Shown here piece by piece: positions 1 through 11,023 of a stretch of 64,000 bases of DNA. Position 1 is the first letter of the stretch; the number at the start of each line of letters is the position of its first letter. Made by a program: the position numbers and the translations under genes. The notes under the pieces were generated by a model. It did no database searches and had not been told where the DNA came from. It was given only the letters and a program-made list of their open reading frames with translations. Source of the DNA: Deinandra increscens subsp. villosa (Eukaryota; Streptophyta; Magnoliopsida; Asterales; Asteraceae); contig JBCNJP010000017.1 of assembly GCA_039602395.1 (NCBI GenBank), positions 25,440,275-25,504,274 of the forward strand, read 5' to 3'.

Positions 1-1
1 T

Positions 2-466
2 GATGAGGAGCTCACTGTAAGATGTTACACTGACGCTAGTTTTCAGACTGACCGAGATGACTCTCGCTCACAGTCGGGATTCGTATTCACTCTTAACGGA
101 GGGGTTGTTTCTTGGAGAAGCTCAAAATAGCCAGTAGTAGCTGATTCTACTACTGAATCCGAATACATAGCCGCCTCAGAAGCTGCTAAAGAAGCCGTGT
201 GGATGAAGAAGTTCATTTCCGATCTCGATGATATGCCAAGTATTAGGCAGCCCATCGAGATGTTGTGCGATAACACAGGCGCTATTGCTCAAGCCAAAGA
301 GCAACGGTCTCATAAGATGGCCAAGCACGTCCTGAGGAAATTCCACTACATAAGAGAAGTAGTCGACAGAAATGAAATCAAGATAAGCAAAGTACACACA
401 GATCAAAACTTAGCTGATCCTTTTACTAAGCCTATGACTCAGGAGACTCATATACGCCACAGATAA
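2..466 (+). pseudogene. copia RNase H domain (C-terminal end of Pol), interrupted by a stop
   Basis: Frame 2 reads a copia RNase H domain: YTDAS near the start, then WRSSK, DSTTESEYIAASEA, LCDNTGAIAQAK, KHVLRKFHYIRE and a closing DPFTKP. These are the standard catalytic and C-terminal motifs of Ty1/copia RNase H. An in-frame TAG at 128-130 breaks the domain right after WRSSK, so this copy cannot make full-length Pol. The frame ends at TAA 464-466, earlier than expected, because the following codons still read like the usual C-terminal extension. Related elements make one Gag-Pol polyprotein; here only the last ~155 codons are visible. Confidence 0.9.
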
Positions 467-1323
467 GCGATAGGGCTTAGATTAGCTAAAGACATGTTTT
501 GATTCAGTATTTGGATGTATGAACACCAACAGTTATCTATATTATTCTTATTCCATCTGTTTTATGCAATAATGAATTATAAAACTGTGTTCAATATTTG
601 TACGTTTAATCCTTGGACAATAAGTTCTTGTCCTAAATTTCCGTAGTCGATTAGTTAGTGGGAGCTATACTAAAGAAAGACTATTGTGACTAGTTGAACT
701 TTAAAGTGGTCTAACGTTCAATCTCACAGACCTCATTGGTGAATGACGTTGGACGTAACTCGCATCATGCAACGTAAACATGGAAGTCTTGCTTGCTTGA
801 TTAATGCATGCTCTAATGTATCCTTAGACCTGAGACGCATATTCGAACTCCTTTCTACTAAAGAACATTCTTTGATTGTAGCCTAACGTTGTCGCGTAAC
901 TGCCAGCCATAACGGCTACTTTTGGGAATGGCTCTGAAGTTTAGTGGGAGCTGTATGCCTCAACAAGGGATTCCGTTCTCTTGCTTCGGCAACGGTTAGA
1001 CATAAAGGCGCCCTCGTTGGTTCCAAGTGATAAGTGTGAGGCCTCACCCAAACTTACTGTGTGTTTGTTGGATCACTTCGAATTATATCGAGAACGAAAA
1101 TCGATGAATAAAATATGGGAGTCCATATCCCATAATTCATCAATGTCTTATACAGAAAGGAACATATGACAATGAATGCACAAGTCATGAGTCTGCTTGA
1201 TGGTCAATCAGATATACTTTGGCTGACGACTTAAAGTGTCAATATTAGTTGGTGTAGCCATGCATAGCTAGAGTGCCTCTGACTGCGCTCGTTAAACTGT
1301 CGCGTTCAGTCCAAGTGGGAGAC
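467..1323 (+). other. 3' UTR and polypurine tract of the left-edge copia element
   Basis: Noncoding. It aligns by eye with 41990-42702 of element T: both contain a CCGTAGTCGAT phrase, a GACGTAACTCG phrase, CCTTAGACCTGAGAC and the same AAGTGGGAGAC purine tract directly before the LTR. This conserved 3' UTR supports a shared replication machinery for the two elements. Confidence 0.75.
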
Positions 1324-2497
1324 TGTTGGAAATAGAGTGTCCTGACCCGACGAATTAACGAACCCGACCGATATTGACCCGTAAGAGTTACACCCGAGTC
1401 AACGGACTATTAAATCTAATTAATTGTTAATTAGAAATAAACGAACTAAATGGTGAATTAAATAAATACTAATTATTTATTTAATTAAAACGACAAAATA
1501 TATCGGTTCAAAATTACTTGGTAATTAAAAGACGGACCGATCAGTTGTTACCGGATTAACAGACTGATCGGTTGGTGGACTAGAGGAGAATCGCGATCGG
1601 GCCCAGCTTACAGGCCCCGGTCCGCGATTTAATATTAAAAGAAGGAGGGAGGAGGTGGATTGAAACACAAGTCACAAAACCCTAATCCCCTCCCTCCCTC
1701 TCTCTGAGCCGTGCCCCAGCCGAAGCCGGCTCCGCCGCCGCCGCGCCGACCGCCGATCGCCGCCACCTCCTCCACCGTGATCTCCTCGTGATCTCCGATG
1801 GATCCTCGTCTTGCCAGTATCTGTACCCGACTCGAGAGCGAAGCCGTCGCAGCTCGAGCCGAAGCCGCAGCCCGAGCCGAAGCCGAAGCCGCAGCCCAAC
1901 CCGCCGCCGCCGCTGCCGCTCACGCGCCGCCGCGCGACCACCGACCGGTGGTCCTCGCGCTGCCGGCGCAGCCGAGACCACCGCGTCCGGTCCCGTCGTC
2001 GTGGCCCGCGCCCTTGTACCCGCCGGCCGCCGCCACCATGTCACCTTCGATCACCGGCGATTCGATCGTCGTGGGATCCGTTCCGGTGGCCATCCCGACG
2101 AAGAAGATTTTGTCACCACCACCGGTGGTATCCCTACCACCACCGCCGCCACTACCGCCGCCGCCGCCGCCGATGCCGCCGTCGACGATTTGTCTCGAGG
2201 GTTCGAGTCAGACGTCACAGTTCGTCCTAGCGCGAGCCAGTTGAATCCGGGTGTCTCAAGCGGTTACTCGGATCCCGCCAAGGTATATCTAATTCATTAG
2301 ATATTTAATTTTAATTATTTATTTATTTAAATAAATATATTTTACTGTGTTTGTCGTGTCGGTGATTGATCCTGTTACAGTTGCGTCCGCGTTTTAATTC
2401 GTTTCCGCTGCCAAATTAATTTAGAATTAATTTAATTATTAAATCGGTTTTAATAAAATTAAAATCGGTAACCCGGATCCCACTGTAAACTCCAACA
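1324..2497 (+). repeat. 3' LTR of the left-edge copia element
   Basis: 1174 bp, TG...CA termini. It begins with the same GTGTCCTGACCCGAC sequence as the element T LTR. Positions ~1680-2230 form a GC-rich island made of GCC/CCG runs between AT-rich flanks; the long open frames there are low-complexity artefacts of this composition. The LTR is followed directly by a fragment of another copia element. Confidence 0.85.
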
Positions 2498-2811
2498 TAC
2501 GGGACCTAACAATTGGTATCATAGCAGATTGAATAATTCATATTTAAAGATTCTACTTTTTAACTCATTTCTTTGGCTTTCATTGAGATTTCAAAACCTT
2601 ATTAAAATTTTCACTCAAAATGTCTACTAGTTAGAACAATGTCAAGTTTCTAGGCTCATTAGCAAAACCCCCTATATAGGTACAAGTTTTTTCTAACCCG
2701 GTTACAAACTTTATGTTTCGTAATTGTTCCAAAAAAATTATATTTTTTATTTTATAGGTTTTGTAATATAAATGTTATACTTAACTATCTCTTACTCTCG
2801 ACGTTCCTTGC
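2498..2811 (+). mobile_element. Degraded copia fragment: LTR end, primer-binding site and gag start
   Basis: After the left-edge LTR, 2498-2510 resembles an LTR end (ggacctaaca) followed at ~2511 by ATTGGTATCATAGCAG, a slightly altered initiator-Met primer-binding site. At 2619 a short frame starts like a copia gag (MSTS, stop, NNVKFLGSLAKP). The fragment is interrupted at 2812 by element D and its downstream part resumes at 8082. It is too decayed to classify further. Confidence 0.5.
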
Positions 2812-2816
2812 ACTTC

Positions 2817-3235
2817 TGTAGAGGCTAGATTATAAGGCTTGTAATATTAAACTTGTTGGGATGGGCTTAGAGGGTTTCATTAGAATCATAGGCTAGTTTG
2901 CTATTGTAATTAGGGTAGTTTCTGATTGGGTTTGGGTTTACTATTGGATTTATGATCCACAAGGGGCCCAATAGTAAACCCATTGGGTACCTATATAAAC
3001 CCATTTGTGTTTATGATTAACCAAGCCTTTTGATCCAAGTTTACGATTTCTTCTTGCTTGTTGCTGTTTACGATCAGATCTAAAGCTTCAATAGTAGTTG
3101 TTCTTCATTCAAGATTCAATCTTTATCATAGATTGAATCTCTTCTTCTACTATTCTTCTTGAATCGATCTTATACGAGGATTCCGCACTCGTGTTTGATT
3201 AGATATCGTGTGTTCAGGAGTTTTCAGGACCTACA
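2817..3235 (+). repeat. 5' LTR of element D
   Basis: 419 bp, starts TGTAGAGGCTAG and ends ACCTACA. It matches 7658-8076 along its whole length with about five substitutions. A TATATAAA box lies near 2992. The sequence just downstream (TTGGTTAAAATTAG) keeps only TGGT of the usual initiator-Met primer-binding site, so this copy probably has a defective or unusual primer site. Confidence 0.9.
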
Positions 3236-3428
3236 ATTGGTTAAAATTAGTTTACGATTTTGGGTTTAATCGGAAACGGAGTTCTCAATCGTAATTAACC
3301 ATTTCCGATCGTAATCAAGTGTATCGATCGGAAACAGGTGTTCTCTATCGTAATCTTGTGTTTCCGATCGTAATCAGGAGTTTGTGTTGTTTTCTAAATT
3401 TTCAGAAGCTGCATATCTAATTAAGAAA
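3236..3428 (+). repeat. Leader of element D with repeated TTTCCGATCGTAATC motif
   Basis: Between LTR and gag the phrase TTTCCGATCGTAATC or close variants (CGGAAAC on the other strand, TCTATCGTAATC) occurs about six times within 3260-3375. Both orientations are present, so the leader RNA could form alternative hairpins. Sirevirus-like elements B and C have a different motif array in the same location. Confidence 0.6.
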
Positions 3429-5276
3429 ATGAGTTCGGTTGAGAACAAGGATGATTTCAGAGCTGAAGTTGACAATACTGAGATATGCCCCAATCCTACT
3501 TGTGCTCGTATAATTCCTGGACTCAGACAAATTTGTAAAAATTACCAATCAGAATTGTTTGAGATAAAGTGTGAGAGGAGTTCCTTTAAGGGTAGATGGC
3601 AAAAGAATGAGAAGAAGGTAAAGGCTCAGAAACTAGACATTGTGAAATATCAAAAGCTAGCAACGGAGAAGTCTATTTTATATGATCAGGCTAAGATTGA
3701 GATTGGTGAGCTAAAGAAGCAACTGGATGAACTGCAACAAAAATATAACGAGCTGCAAGTCAAGTATGATTGCAATCAGGAAAGAAATAAGCGAATGCTC
3801 GATGCTGGAAAGGAATTGTCACATGCCGTTGTGACCGGCCAAGTTGGGAAAGATAAAACTGGGTGTGGATCAGAAAAGTCTCATAAATCTCTGTCTGCAA
3901 ACAGCATTATTCCTCCGCCAGTTCCCAGAGACATTATAGGAATACTTCTTAGTGAGGAACAAGTTCAACGAACCAAGTCTGATTATAAAGAAGCTGCTCC
4001 TCCTATTGATAGTGTCTTGGTTGGAACCACACCATTGACTCAAGAAGAAATGGATAATGAAGCTAACATGACTTATGGTGAAGGGAGAGTAAAGGATATA
4101 TCAGACAATGATGCTAAGTGTCAGGAATATGACAGGTGTCATAACTCTAAGTCTGATGATGCTGGGATAGAGTTGAAACCATACCCTAAGATTGAAACCC
4201 CATGCTTCAAGGTAATTGACGAAGTCAAAAGGGAAAAGGTGATCTTGACGACACGACCTGAGGGGAAGATCTTTATGACATCTGGATCTATGTATGACCA
4301 AGAACCAGATGTTGGGTATGATTTACCATCCTTCTCCTCCAAGTTCAAGGGAATAACCGATGGAGTGATAGCTGAAGCTAAAGTTGAGAGGCCAAAGATC
4401 ACCATCAAGCATCCGAGTATGAAGCCAACAACTGGAGTGAAGAATGAAAAACTCAAGGGAGTAGCTGTGTCTCCCATTTCTTCAGTTGGATCATGCAGTT
4501 GCCGATGTAATTGCAAGAATGATGCTTCAACATCAGAAAATCCAGAGAGCACAAAGACAATGAGGACAGGTTCTACTCAGGCTTCAAGGAACCAGCAGAA
4601 AGTCAAATCTGGAGCTGCAGACAAGACAAGGAAGCAGACACAAGGCAAACCAGCTCCATATCAGCCACCAAAGTCAAATGGGTACACGTCTGACTTCTAT
4701 CTAAAGAAGCAGACTTGCTTTAATTATGGCATCGCTGGTCATATTGCTAGGAACTGTCTTTATCGCCCCTATGAACCCTATTTTCCAAAATATCAAAGGG
4801 TTTCATCTCAGGAGTCTGTAAAGTCTAAGCCAATGATGGTGCAAACACCTAAGGCAATGAAGACTGTTGCTCCTAAGGTTAAACCCTCTGATCAACATTG
4901 GGGCGCTGCCAAAGCTGAAAGAAAATCTTTAAATCAAAAGAACAGCTTTCCAAGTTACCAAAATTTCCAAAAACAGGTGAAGAAACCATTTTCAAAACAA
5001 ACAAAGTCTGAAAAACCCAAGGTTACCCCTCCCAAGGTAACTAAAACTGTTTTAAAAAATGACTCTAAAACGAAGAAGGTTGAAATACCTAAGGTCACAA
5101 CTCCAAAGGTGACTAAAACAAATGTTAAATCACCTGGAACTTGGAAACCAAAAATCAAGGCAGCTCCATCACAACTTCCTGATTTCTCAAAGGGGATGTT
5201 CTTACAAGAAGTATCCTTTATTGATTCCTCAGGTGTACCCAAAAAAACAATGGCCTGGGTACCAATGGCTAACTAA
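3429..5276 (+). CDS. Sirevirus-like Gag, coiled-coil and altered zinc knuckle (615 aa)
   Basis: Structural capsid-type protein of element D. I start it at the first ATG (3429); a longer open frame extends upstream without an ATG. N-terminal residues ~40-130 are a charged, heptad-like region rich in Lys, Glu, Gln and Leu, likely coiled coil. A basic, Lys/Pro/Thr-rich C-terminal half follows. At residues 430-443 there is a CCHC-type knuckle whose second cysteine is tyrosine (TAT at 4725-4727), which should weaken zinc binding. The N-terminal UBN2-like Gag domain seen in element C is absent, so this Gag is either a divergent type or N-terminally reduced. The frame ends at TAA and no pol frame follows. 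Family assignment is firm; activity is uncertain. Confidence 0.8.
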   Translation: MSSVENKDDFRAEVDNTEICPNPTCARIIPGLRQICKNYQSELFEIKCERSSFKGRWQKNEKKVKAQKLDIVKYQKLATEKSILYDQAKIEIGELKKQLDELQQKYNELQVKYDCNQERNKRMLDAGKELSHAVVTGQVGKDKTGCGSEKSHKSLSANSIIPPPVPRDIIGILLSEEQVQRTKSDYKEAAPPIDSVLVGTTPLTQEEMDNEANMTYGEGRVKDISDNDAKCQEYDRCHNSKSDDAGIELKPYPKIETPCFKVIDEVKREKVILTTRPEGKIFMTSGSMYDQEPDVGYDLPSFSSKFKGITDGVIAEAKVERPKITIKHPSMKPTTGVKNEKLKGVAVSPISSVGSCSCRCNCKNDASTSENPESTKTMRTGSTQASRNQQKVKSGAADKTRKQTQGKPAPYQPPKSNGYTSDFYLKKQTCFNYGIAGHIARNCLYRPYEPYFPKYQRVSSQESVKSKPMMVQTPKAMKTVAPKVKPSDQHWGAAKAERKSLNQKNSFPSYQNFQKQVKKPFSKQTKSEKPKVTPPKVTKTVLKNDSKTKKVEIPKVTTPKVTKTNVKSPGTWKPKIKAAPSQLPDFSKGMFLQEVSFIDSSGVPKKTMAWVPMAN

Positions 5277-7657
5277 TCTCTCATTATGTGCAGGAACAGT
5301 CAAGGAGGATTATCACTAATATTTTTATTGATTAACTTATTTGTCCAGGCACATTTTAGGAGACGTATCTTCATGTCATGACAAGCAATTTTTTATGGAG
5401 GATATGTTTCCTTGAGAGGTAAAAGGTAAAATTCAGCGCGAAAGGTACTGTTCTTAACTTGGTTGTGTGAATGAAGCGGCAAAGGGTGTTTTGAGTCAAA
5501 CCAAATTTCCTAAAATTTTCACTTGGTGATTGATTGTTGAAGTGTTTGACTTAAGATGCAATGAAGTGTGCATGTCATGAAACCCAATTTTCAAAATTTT
5601 CAAATCAATACTTTGAAAGTTAGCTTGGCCAGATATCTTCAAAATTTTGTGTTTTGTTCTTTTAAGTGTGTTTTATTTTTTTTATTAAAAAAAAACTGAT
5701 GTTCACAAGATTGTGACATTAAAAATCAAAAAGCAAGGGGAAGAAATGTAAAGATGAAGAAAAAGTTGACCCCTCAAAAATAGTGTGCTTTTCAATTTTT
5801 AATTGTTTGTGTCTTGTTTTTGAGAAGTTTAGGGGAAGTAAAATGAATGTTCGGGTTGGAGATGGCTGACACGCGTAAGGCGGAAGTGAAAGGCAAGCTC
5901 CACGGTGATATGCTCGGTAGGCTCGACCTAAACTTATGACCTCCAATGAAAGTGCAGTGAACTTAAAAGATATATATGTTTAGTTTCCCATCCCAGGTTG
6001 CATGGTTTAAAAGATTGAGTCCCGACAAAAATGGGTTGAGAGTAGTAATTACCTAGTATTCACTCTCTCACACGCCATGTCTCTGTTGTCATGACTTCAC
6101 CACATAAGAAAAAGAAATGAAAAAAAAAATAAATAAAAAAAATGAAAAAGAAAAGAAAATGAAAAATAATCACTCAGTTGGTCTTCTTTGCGTGCTTAGC
6201 GGCCGACCTGATCACCAACTGGTGGTTAATGAAAATAAGTGGTAGTCATAGTCGTGGTACATGGTTCCTCAAGTTGGGGGTTTGTGAATCCTCAATAAAC
6301 TCTGAGGTTGGGTAGGTTTTGCTGTGTACGCTTGGGTGTGGGGACAATTAAACATGACGGTAATATTGTACTATATTAAGCATGACGCATTCGGTTGGGA
6401 TTAAACGGGTTTGAGTTTAAAGCGGACAAACATACTGGCAATCACCTGGACTAGTTGAGTAACTGAAGCTGAAAAGGGTTCTTCAGTCAGATTCATACGG
6501 TTTGATCCCTTGTAAACTTTCTCATGTTTGGTTTGGTAAGTATTTGTTTAGCTTATATCTTTCGTGTGTGAGTCGTTAATTTCTTTTTGGTGTGTTTTCG
6601 TCTTGGCCAGGTCGATTTGAGAAGTCAAAATGTGTTTTTCATGGGTTTTAATGCATGAGAATATGCCCCCGACAGATCTTGCCAAATTTTTAGGGGAAGG
6701 AGTTTGGGATAATAAGTATTATCCGAAGGGAACTCGAGGATGATACTTATTATCTAATGGAAAAGACTTCCTCCGTCAGATCTTGACAAATTTTTAGGGG
6801 AAGGAGGGAGGATAATAAGTATTATCCGAAAAGACTTCCATAATACATAGTATCCGAAGGGAACTCGAGGATAATATGTATTATCTCGGGGGAAGTCCTT
6901 AGCTGAGGGGAAGTAATCAGCTAAGGGGAAGTCTTTAGAGGTCTTGGGTTCAGGGGAAGTTTTATAGAAAACCCGTAATCTATATTAGGGTTTTTGGTTA
7001 AAATTATGTTAATTTGAATCAACTGAACAGATGATAATTACCTCCTAACCCAAAGACCAGTCATCACATGTCTGGTAGTGTATATTTTTTTCAAATGTGT
7101 GTCAGACAGGTTGATGATAGAAAGATGTTGCTGCTGCTCAAGTTAAAGAACCAACCGGACAAGACTTCCATCTGAAAAGCAACTGTTCAGGGGAAGTTGT
7201 TGGTATCTTTACAAGTATCCAAAAGCTTCAAAAGTTTTTCAAAGAAAATGCTCACAAGTTTAGGGGAAGCTGAAGATTTCAAGTCAATCTTTGAAAAAGA
7301 AAATGATACAGAGAGCAGTCAGAGTTCATGAAGTTTGAAGTTCAACAATCAAGTTCTTCACAGTTAGAGGTTGTTCAAAATTTAACCTCTAATTGCTTTG
7401 GAGATTCAAGACAGTTACCGAAGATTCAGCAAGAACCAGTTCGTTCAAGAAGCAAGTCATTGAGAGTCCTCCATTTCATTGCTTGTCCATTTCAAGAAGT
7501 TCAAGCTGATGCTGATCAAGAGGAAGTCCCAAGTGCCCGTCATGAAACCCAACGAAGATTTCTGCGGAAAGAATCTTCATCAGCATCTATGCCAGCCACT
7601 CAAGAAGAAGAATTTCAAAGATCAAAGACATTTAATATCACAAGCCTAGGGGAAGAT
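5277..7657 (+). other. Noncoding 3' region of element D with multiplicate polypurine tracts
   Basis: No coding sequence of element type is visible. About ten AGGGGAAG-like purine tracts occur (near 5737, 5831, 6694, 6797, 6892, 6904, 6924, 6949, 7189, 7260), ending with CTAGGGGAAGA directly before the 3' LTR. A hairpin module at 6175-6221 resembles those of elements A-C. A ~110-bp segment is duplicated in tandem at ~6665-6890 and contains palindromes of type GATAATA-N2-TATTATC. An open frame at 7328-7669 has no recognisable domain and probably is not a gene. Confidence 0.7.
6175..6221 (+). other. RNA-like stem-loop module in element D
   Basis: Outer arms CAGTTGGT (6175-6182) and ACCAACTG (6214-6221) are perfectly complementary (8 bp). 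The interior holds the same core as modules in elements A-C: CTTCTTTGCG, a small hairpin (GCT, loop TAGC, GGC with one G-U pair), then CGACCTGAT. The outer stem sequence is unrelated to those of the other elements. Confidence 0.6.
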
Positions 7658-8076
7658 TGTAGAGGCTAGATTATAAGGCTTGTAATATTAAACTTGTTAG
7701 GCTGGGCTTAGAGGGTTTCATTAGAATCATAGGCTAGTTTGCTATTGTAATTAGGGTAGTTTATGATTGGGTTTGGGTTTACTATTGGGTTTATGATCCA
7801 CAAGGGGCCCAATAGTAAACCCATTGGGTACCTATATAAACCCATTTGTGTTTATGATTAACCAAGCCTTTTGATCCAAGTTTACGATTTCTTCTTGCTT
7901 GTTGCTGTTTACGATCAGATCTAAAGCTTCAATAGTAGTTGTTCTTCATTCAAGATTCAATCTTTATCATAGATTGAATCTCTTCTTCTACTATTCTTCT
8001 TGAATCGATCTTATACGAGGATTCCGCACTCGTGTTTGATTAGATATTGTGTGTTCAGGAGTTTTCAGGACCTACA
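7658..8076 (+). repeat. 3' LTR of element D
   Basis: 419 bp, preceded by the purine tract AGGGGAAGAT and followed by the acttc duplication. Near-identical to 2817-3235. Confidence 0.9.
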
Positions 8077-8089
8077 ACTTCTTTTAACA

Positions 8090-8135
8090 AAATGAAATCT
8101 GGCTTGGTTGTTCGTCCTTTGACCTTGAAACCTAC
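8090..8135 (+). repeat. Left half of a possible tRNA-derived SINE, split by solo LTR F2
   Basis: TGGCTTGGTTG (from ~8100) resembles a Pol III A box. The matching B box (GTTCAAGCCC) sits at ~25151 on the far side of the F2 insertion, about 50 bp away once the insertion is removed. A box matches are imperfect, so this is tentative. Confidence 0.35.
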
Positions 8136-8679
8136 TGTGACGCCCACTCCCAGACTTGGCACTAGGAGGGGTCACTCATCGGATTTACTCATGAACACGT
8201 GGCACAACAGAGATAAGCAGCGGAAAATTTAAAACTTTTATTTATAATATAAGCCAAGTACGTAAAGTAATTGAGATAATTTACAATCTATTTATATAGC
8301 GACTAACTATATCCGTCTTTATTTATCTACAACTAGCCAGCATGTTTATCAGCTCCTCTAATAGCTTGCCCGATCATTCTCTTATCACGAGGGCTCCGCC
8401 CTTGCTCCCAGACGTCTCACCTAAACCTGACATACATATGGTTTTGGGAAAAGGCCAGCTTACGCTGGTGAGTTCTACATTTTAAAAACATTACCTCGTC
8501 CGTGAGGTTAAAACCTTTGGACCTGCAAAATCCCTTTTTACAACATTTATCAAGTATAACAAATAACAAGTCATACATAACATAACATCATATTCATACA
8601 CGTTTCTCTAGAAAAAATCTATCTCAATAACCTTTAACTCCTACGACCTGAATTCCATACACCTCTATACCTTCTGGTC

Positions 8680-8900
8680 TCGAATACTGCTCGGGTGACT
8701 TTATCGGAAGCCCCCAACCTCAGTACCGACAACCGCTCCATTTCATCTATACCTTTCCGATCTCGAATACTGCTCAGGTGACTTCATCTGGAAGCCCCCA
8801 ACCTCAGCAACGACAACCGTCCTACATTTCGTTCTTCCAGTTTCGAATACCGCTTAGGTGACTTCATCTGGAAGCCCCCAACCTCAGTATCGACCTCTGT
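8680..8900. repeat. Three tandem ~80-bp units inside LTR F2
   Basis: Each unit contains TTTCGAATACYGCTYRGGTGA-type sequence followed by GGAAGCCCCCAACCTCAG and CGAC. Units begin near 8680, 8762 and 8842 and differ at several bases, which indicates an old local duplication. Confidence 0.7.
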
Positions 8901-11023
8901 TCACGTAACCTTAATTCTTTAGACGTTCCATTCTATCGAACATCTCCTTAACCACCACAGTACTACTACCCGCCCCTAGTTAGATATCCAGGTGACTCAC
9001 GTGTGCTAATAAACATGATAATGTACTCATATACTGCAACAACTGAACATCCCCCAATTTACCTAGGTGTATGTATACAGGATGTACCAGCGGCGTATCC
9101 ACCACATAATAATATAGCAAATGCATCACCTGTTCTCATATAATCATACATTCTCACTTGTACGTTTATTAACAAACCCTTATCATTTGGATACCTAGTT
9201 TCATAGCAAATATAGCACATAACTCTAATAATCATTTCATATGCATTATTCTATCATCATCATTTCATATATAATACTAACACGTATAACTACTTGTAAG
9301 CATCTTTATAACATAACACGTATCATTTCAAGCAATTCATCAATTTATCAGTTTAAGATAATTAAACTTTCATATAAAAGTGTTTCAAATACTTTTCAAG
9401 TAAACACTTGAACATTATATGTATATCAGCCCGAAAACATTAAAGCCTTTAATACATTTAAAAGAGTGGTGTCACACCCCCAAAAATCCCACGCGCGTTA
9501 ACGCGCCACAGGGAGCGTGACAAACCAGGATCGCCGTTCATTAGTTACACTAAACGACCAGTAATTAATAAAAACGTTTCATATTTCATTAAAATATGAA
9601 TTCAGAGTGTTACAATTGCGGAAGCGTAAATACAATTAAATTATTTATTTAAAAACATCGTCACCCAAGGTGACGTAGCTTGTCCAAAGACACTGAAAGG
9701 GTTTCAAAGTCTCATGCATGCGTACTCGTGATACTCGGACATCTGCAACCTGAGATATAACATGCTAAAAAGTGTCAACACAAAGGTTGGTGAGTTCACA
9801 GGTTTATCAGTTTATAAACAGTTCCAGTCTAATGTAAATCGACTGTTCAACAACAGTTCAAGTTCAGTTTAAGATTGATTGTTCAACAACAATCAAGTTG
9901 ACTTTAAGATTGACTATTCAACAACAGTCGAGTTGAGTTTAAGATTGACTATTCAACAACAGTCAAGTTGTAAGAGCATAATCACTAATATATATCAAAT
10001 AGCTAGCTAGGCTATATACATGAAACTTCGCACGTTGATGGTCACCGAAGCTAACAGTTGTTTACAGTTTGTGCAGTTTGCCTTGTTGTGTTTAGGACGA
10101 ATATAACACCCGTTCGATATCCAATCGTGCCAGAGCGACTGACCCAGGTGGGGTTTGTCAGACCCAGTAGTACTACAATATATTTCCCGCTATCGTCATT
10201 AATATTAACGGTACCATAGGAAGGACTTTGTTGTATATGTGCTTCAAGTACTTCAAGTGATATATAAAAGTCTAATTATCTCAGTTGTGTAAATCATGCA
10301 TGTTAATCTCCCCCAACAGGATTAAAACAGTAAAATGGGGCCGTGAAACTCACCTTTGGGTGCACAGCAATTCCAGATAAATAACACAGCAAGAAATAAC
10401 AAGTAACAGGTCTTGTGCAATCTACCAAACACCTAAAGAGCATATGGATATAAGTGTGTGTTCAATTGAAGGACAACTAAGTCTAGACCAACGATGAAAT
10501 TAATTAATGTCAAAACGATCACCAAAGTCAACAAATGTATATTATTTATTAATAAAATATAGATTCATTAAATTTATTAAGAAAATATGTATTTATATAT
10601 ATATATATATATATATAAATATATTTTCATAACCAAATAATAGATATATCAATAACGAGTACTCCAAAATGTACGTATGTGCTTATAAATATTTATATGA
10701 ATAATAATCTAATGTTAGAACGTTTATATTGCAAAATACGTATATTTTACACAAGTGTAAAGGTTACTAAAACGTCCATTTCACATTCGTAAATACGTAC
10801 ATTTATATATTTTCCAAATATATATTCTTTTACAAATCACCGTAAAATAACCAAATCTTTTATAAAGAAAAAATCAATTTATAGAAACCAAATGAGATAA
10901 CGAGCAGGATCACGACATCTATGAAGATCCTACGGGTCCCAAATTACATTGGAGAACGACCGGTGACAGATTTTTGAGTCAAGGAAAATGTCAAAAACAC
11001 TAAAATAAAATAGCAAAACCGAA

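Larger units (their letters stand above)
1..2497 (+). mobile_element. Ty1/copia LTR retrotransposon, 3' portion only
   Basis: The window opens inside the RNase H domain of a copia Pol. A 3' UTR, a purine tract (aagtgggagac, 1313-1323) and a 1174-bp LTR beginning TGTTGGA and ending CCAACA follow. The 5' part lies outside the window, so the expected target duplication (tacgg after the LTR) cannot be tested. The 3' UTR and LTR are clearly related to those of element T at 35951-44066, for example the shared LTR start and the repeated phrase TTAGTGGGAGCTGTATG in both 3' UTRs. I infer that this is an autonomous-type relative of T. The copia lineage is not assigned. Confidence 0.9.
2817..8076 (+). 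mobile_element. Element D: non-autonomous, gag-only Sirevirus-like LTR retrotransposon
   Basis: Two 419-bp direct repeats (2817-3235 and 7658-8076) flank a 4.4-kb interior and are bounded by the 5-bp target duplication acttc (2812-2816 and 8077-8081). I count about five differences between the LTRs (~98.8% identity). The interior has a leader with short repeats, a coiled-coil Gag frame and 2.4 kb of noncoding DNA with many AGGGGAAG purine tracts. No protease, integrase or reverse transcriptase sequence is present. Multiple polypurine tracts and a large coiled-coil Gag are known Sirevirus traits, which is why I place it there. Transposition must have used proteins from another element. Confidence 0.85.

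Noticed and set aside
1672..2300. Overlapping open frames of 90-170 codons on both strands
   Set aside because: They arise from GCC/CCG low-complexity sequence within the copia LTR; composition is Arg/Pro/Ala-rich in every frame with no domain.
7328..7669. 113-codon open frame before the element D 3' LTR
   Set aside because: No domain, overlaps purine tracts and enters the LTR; likely chance.
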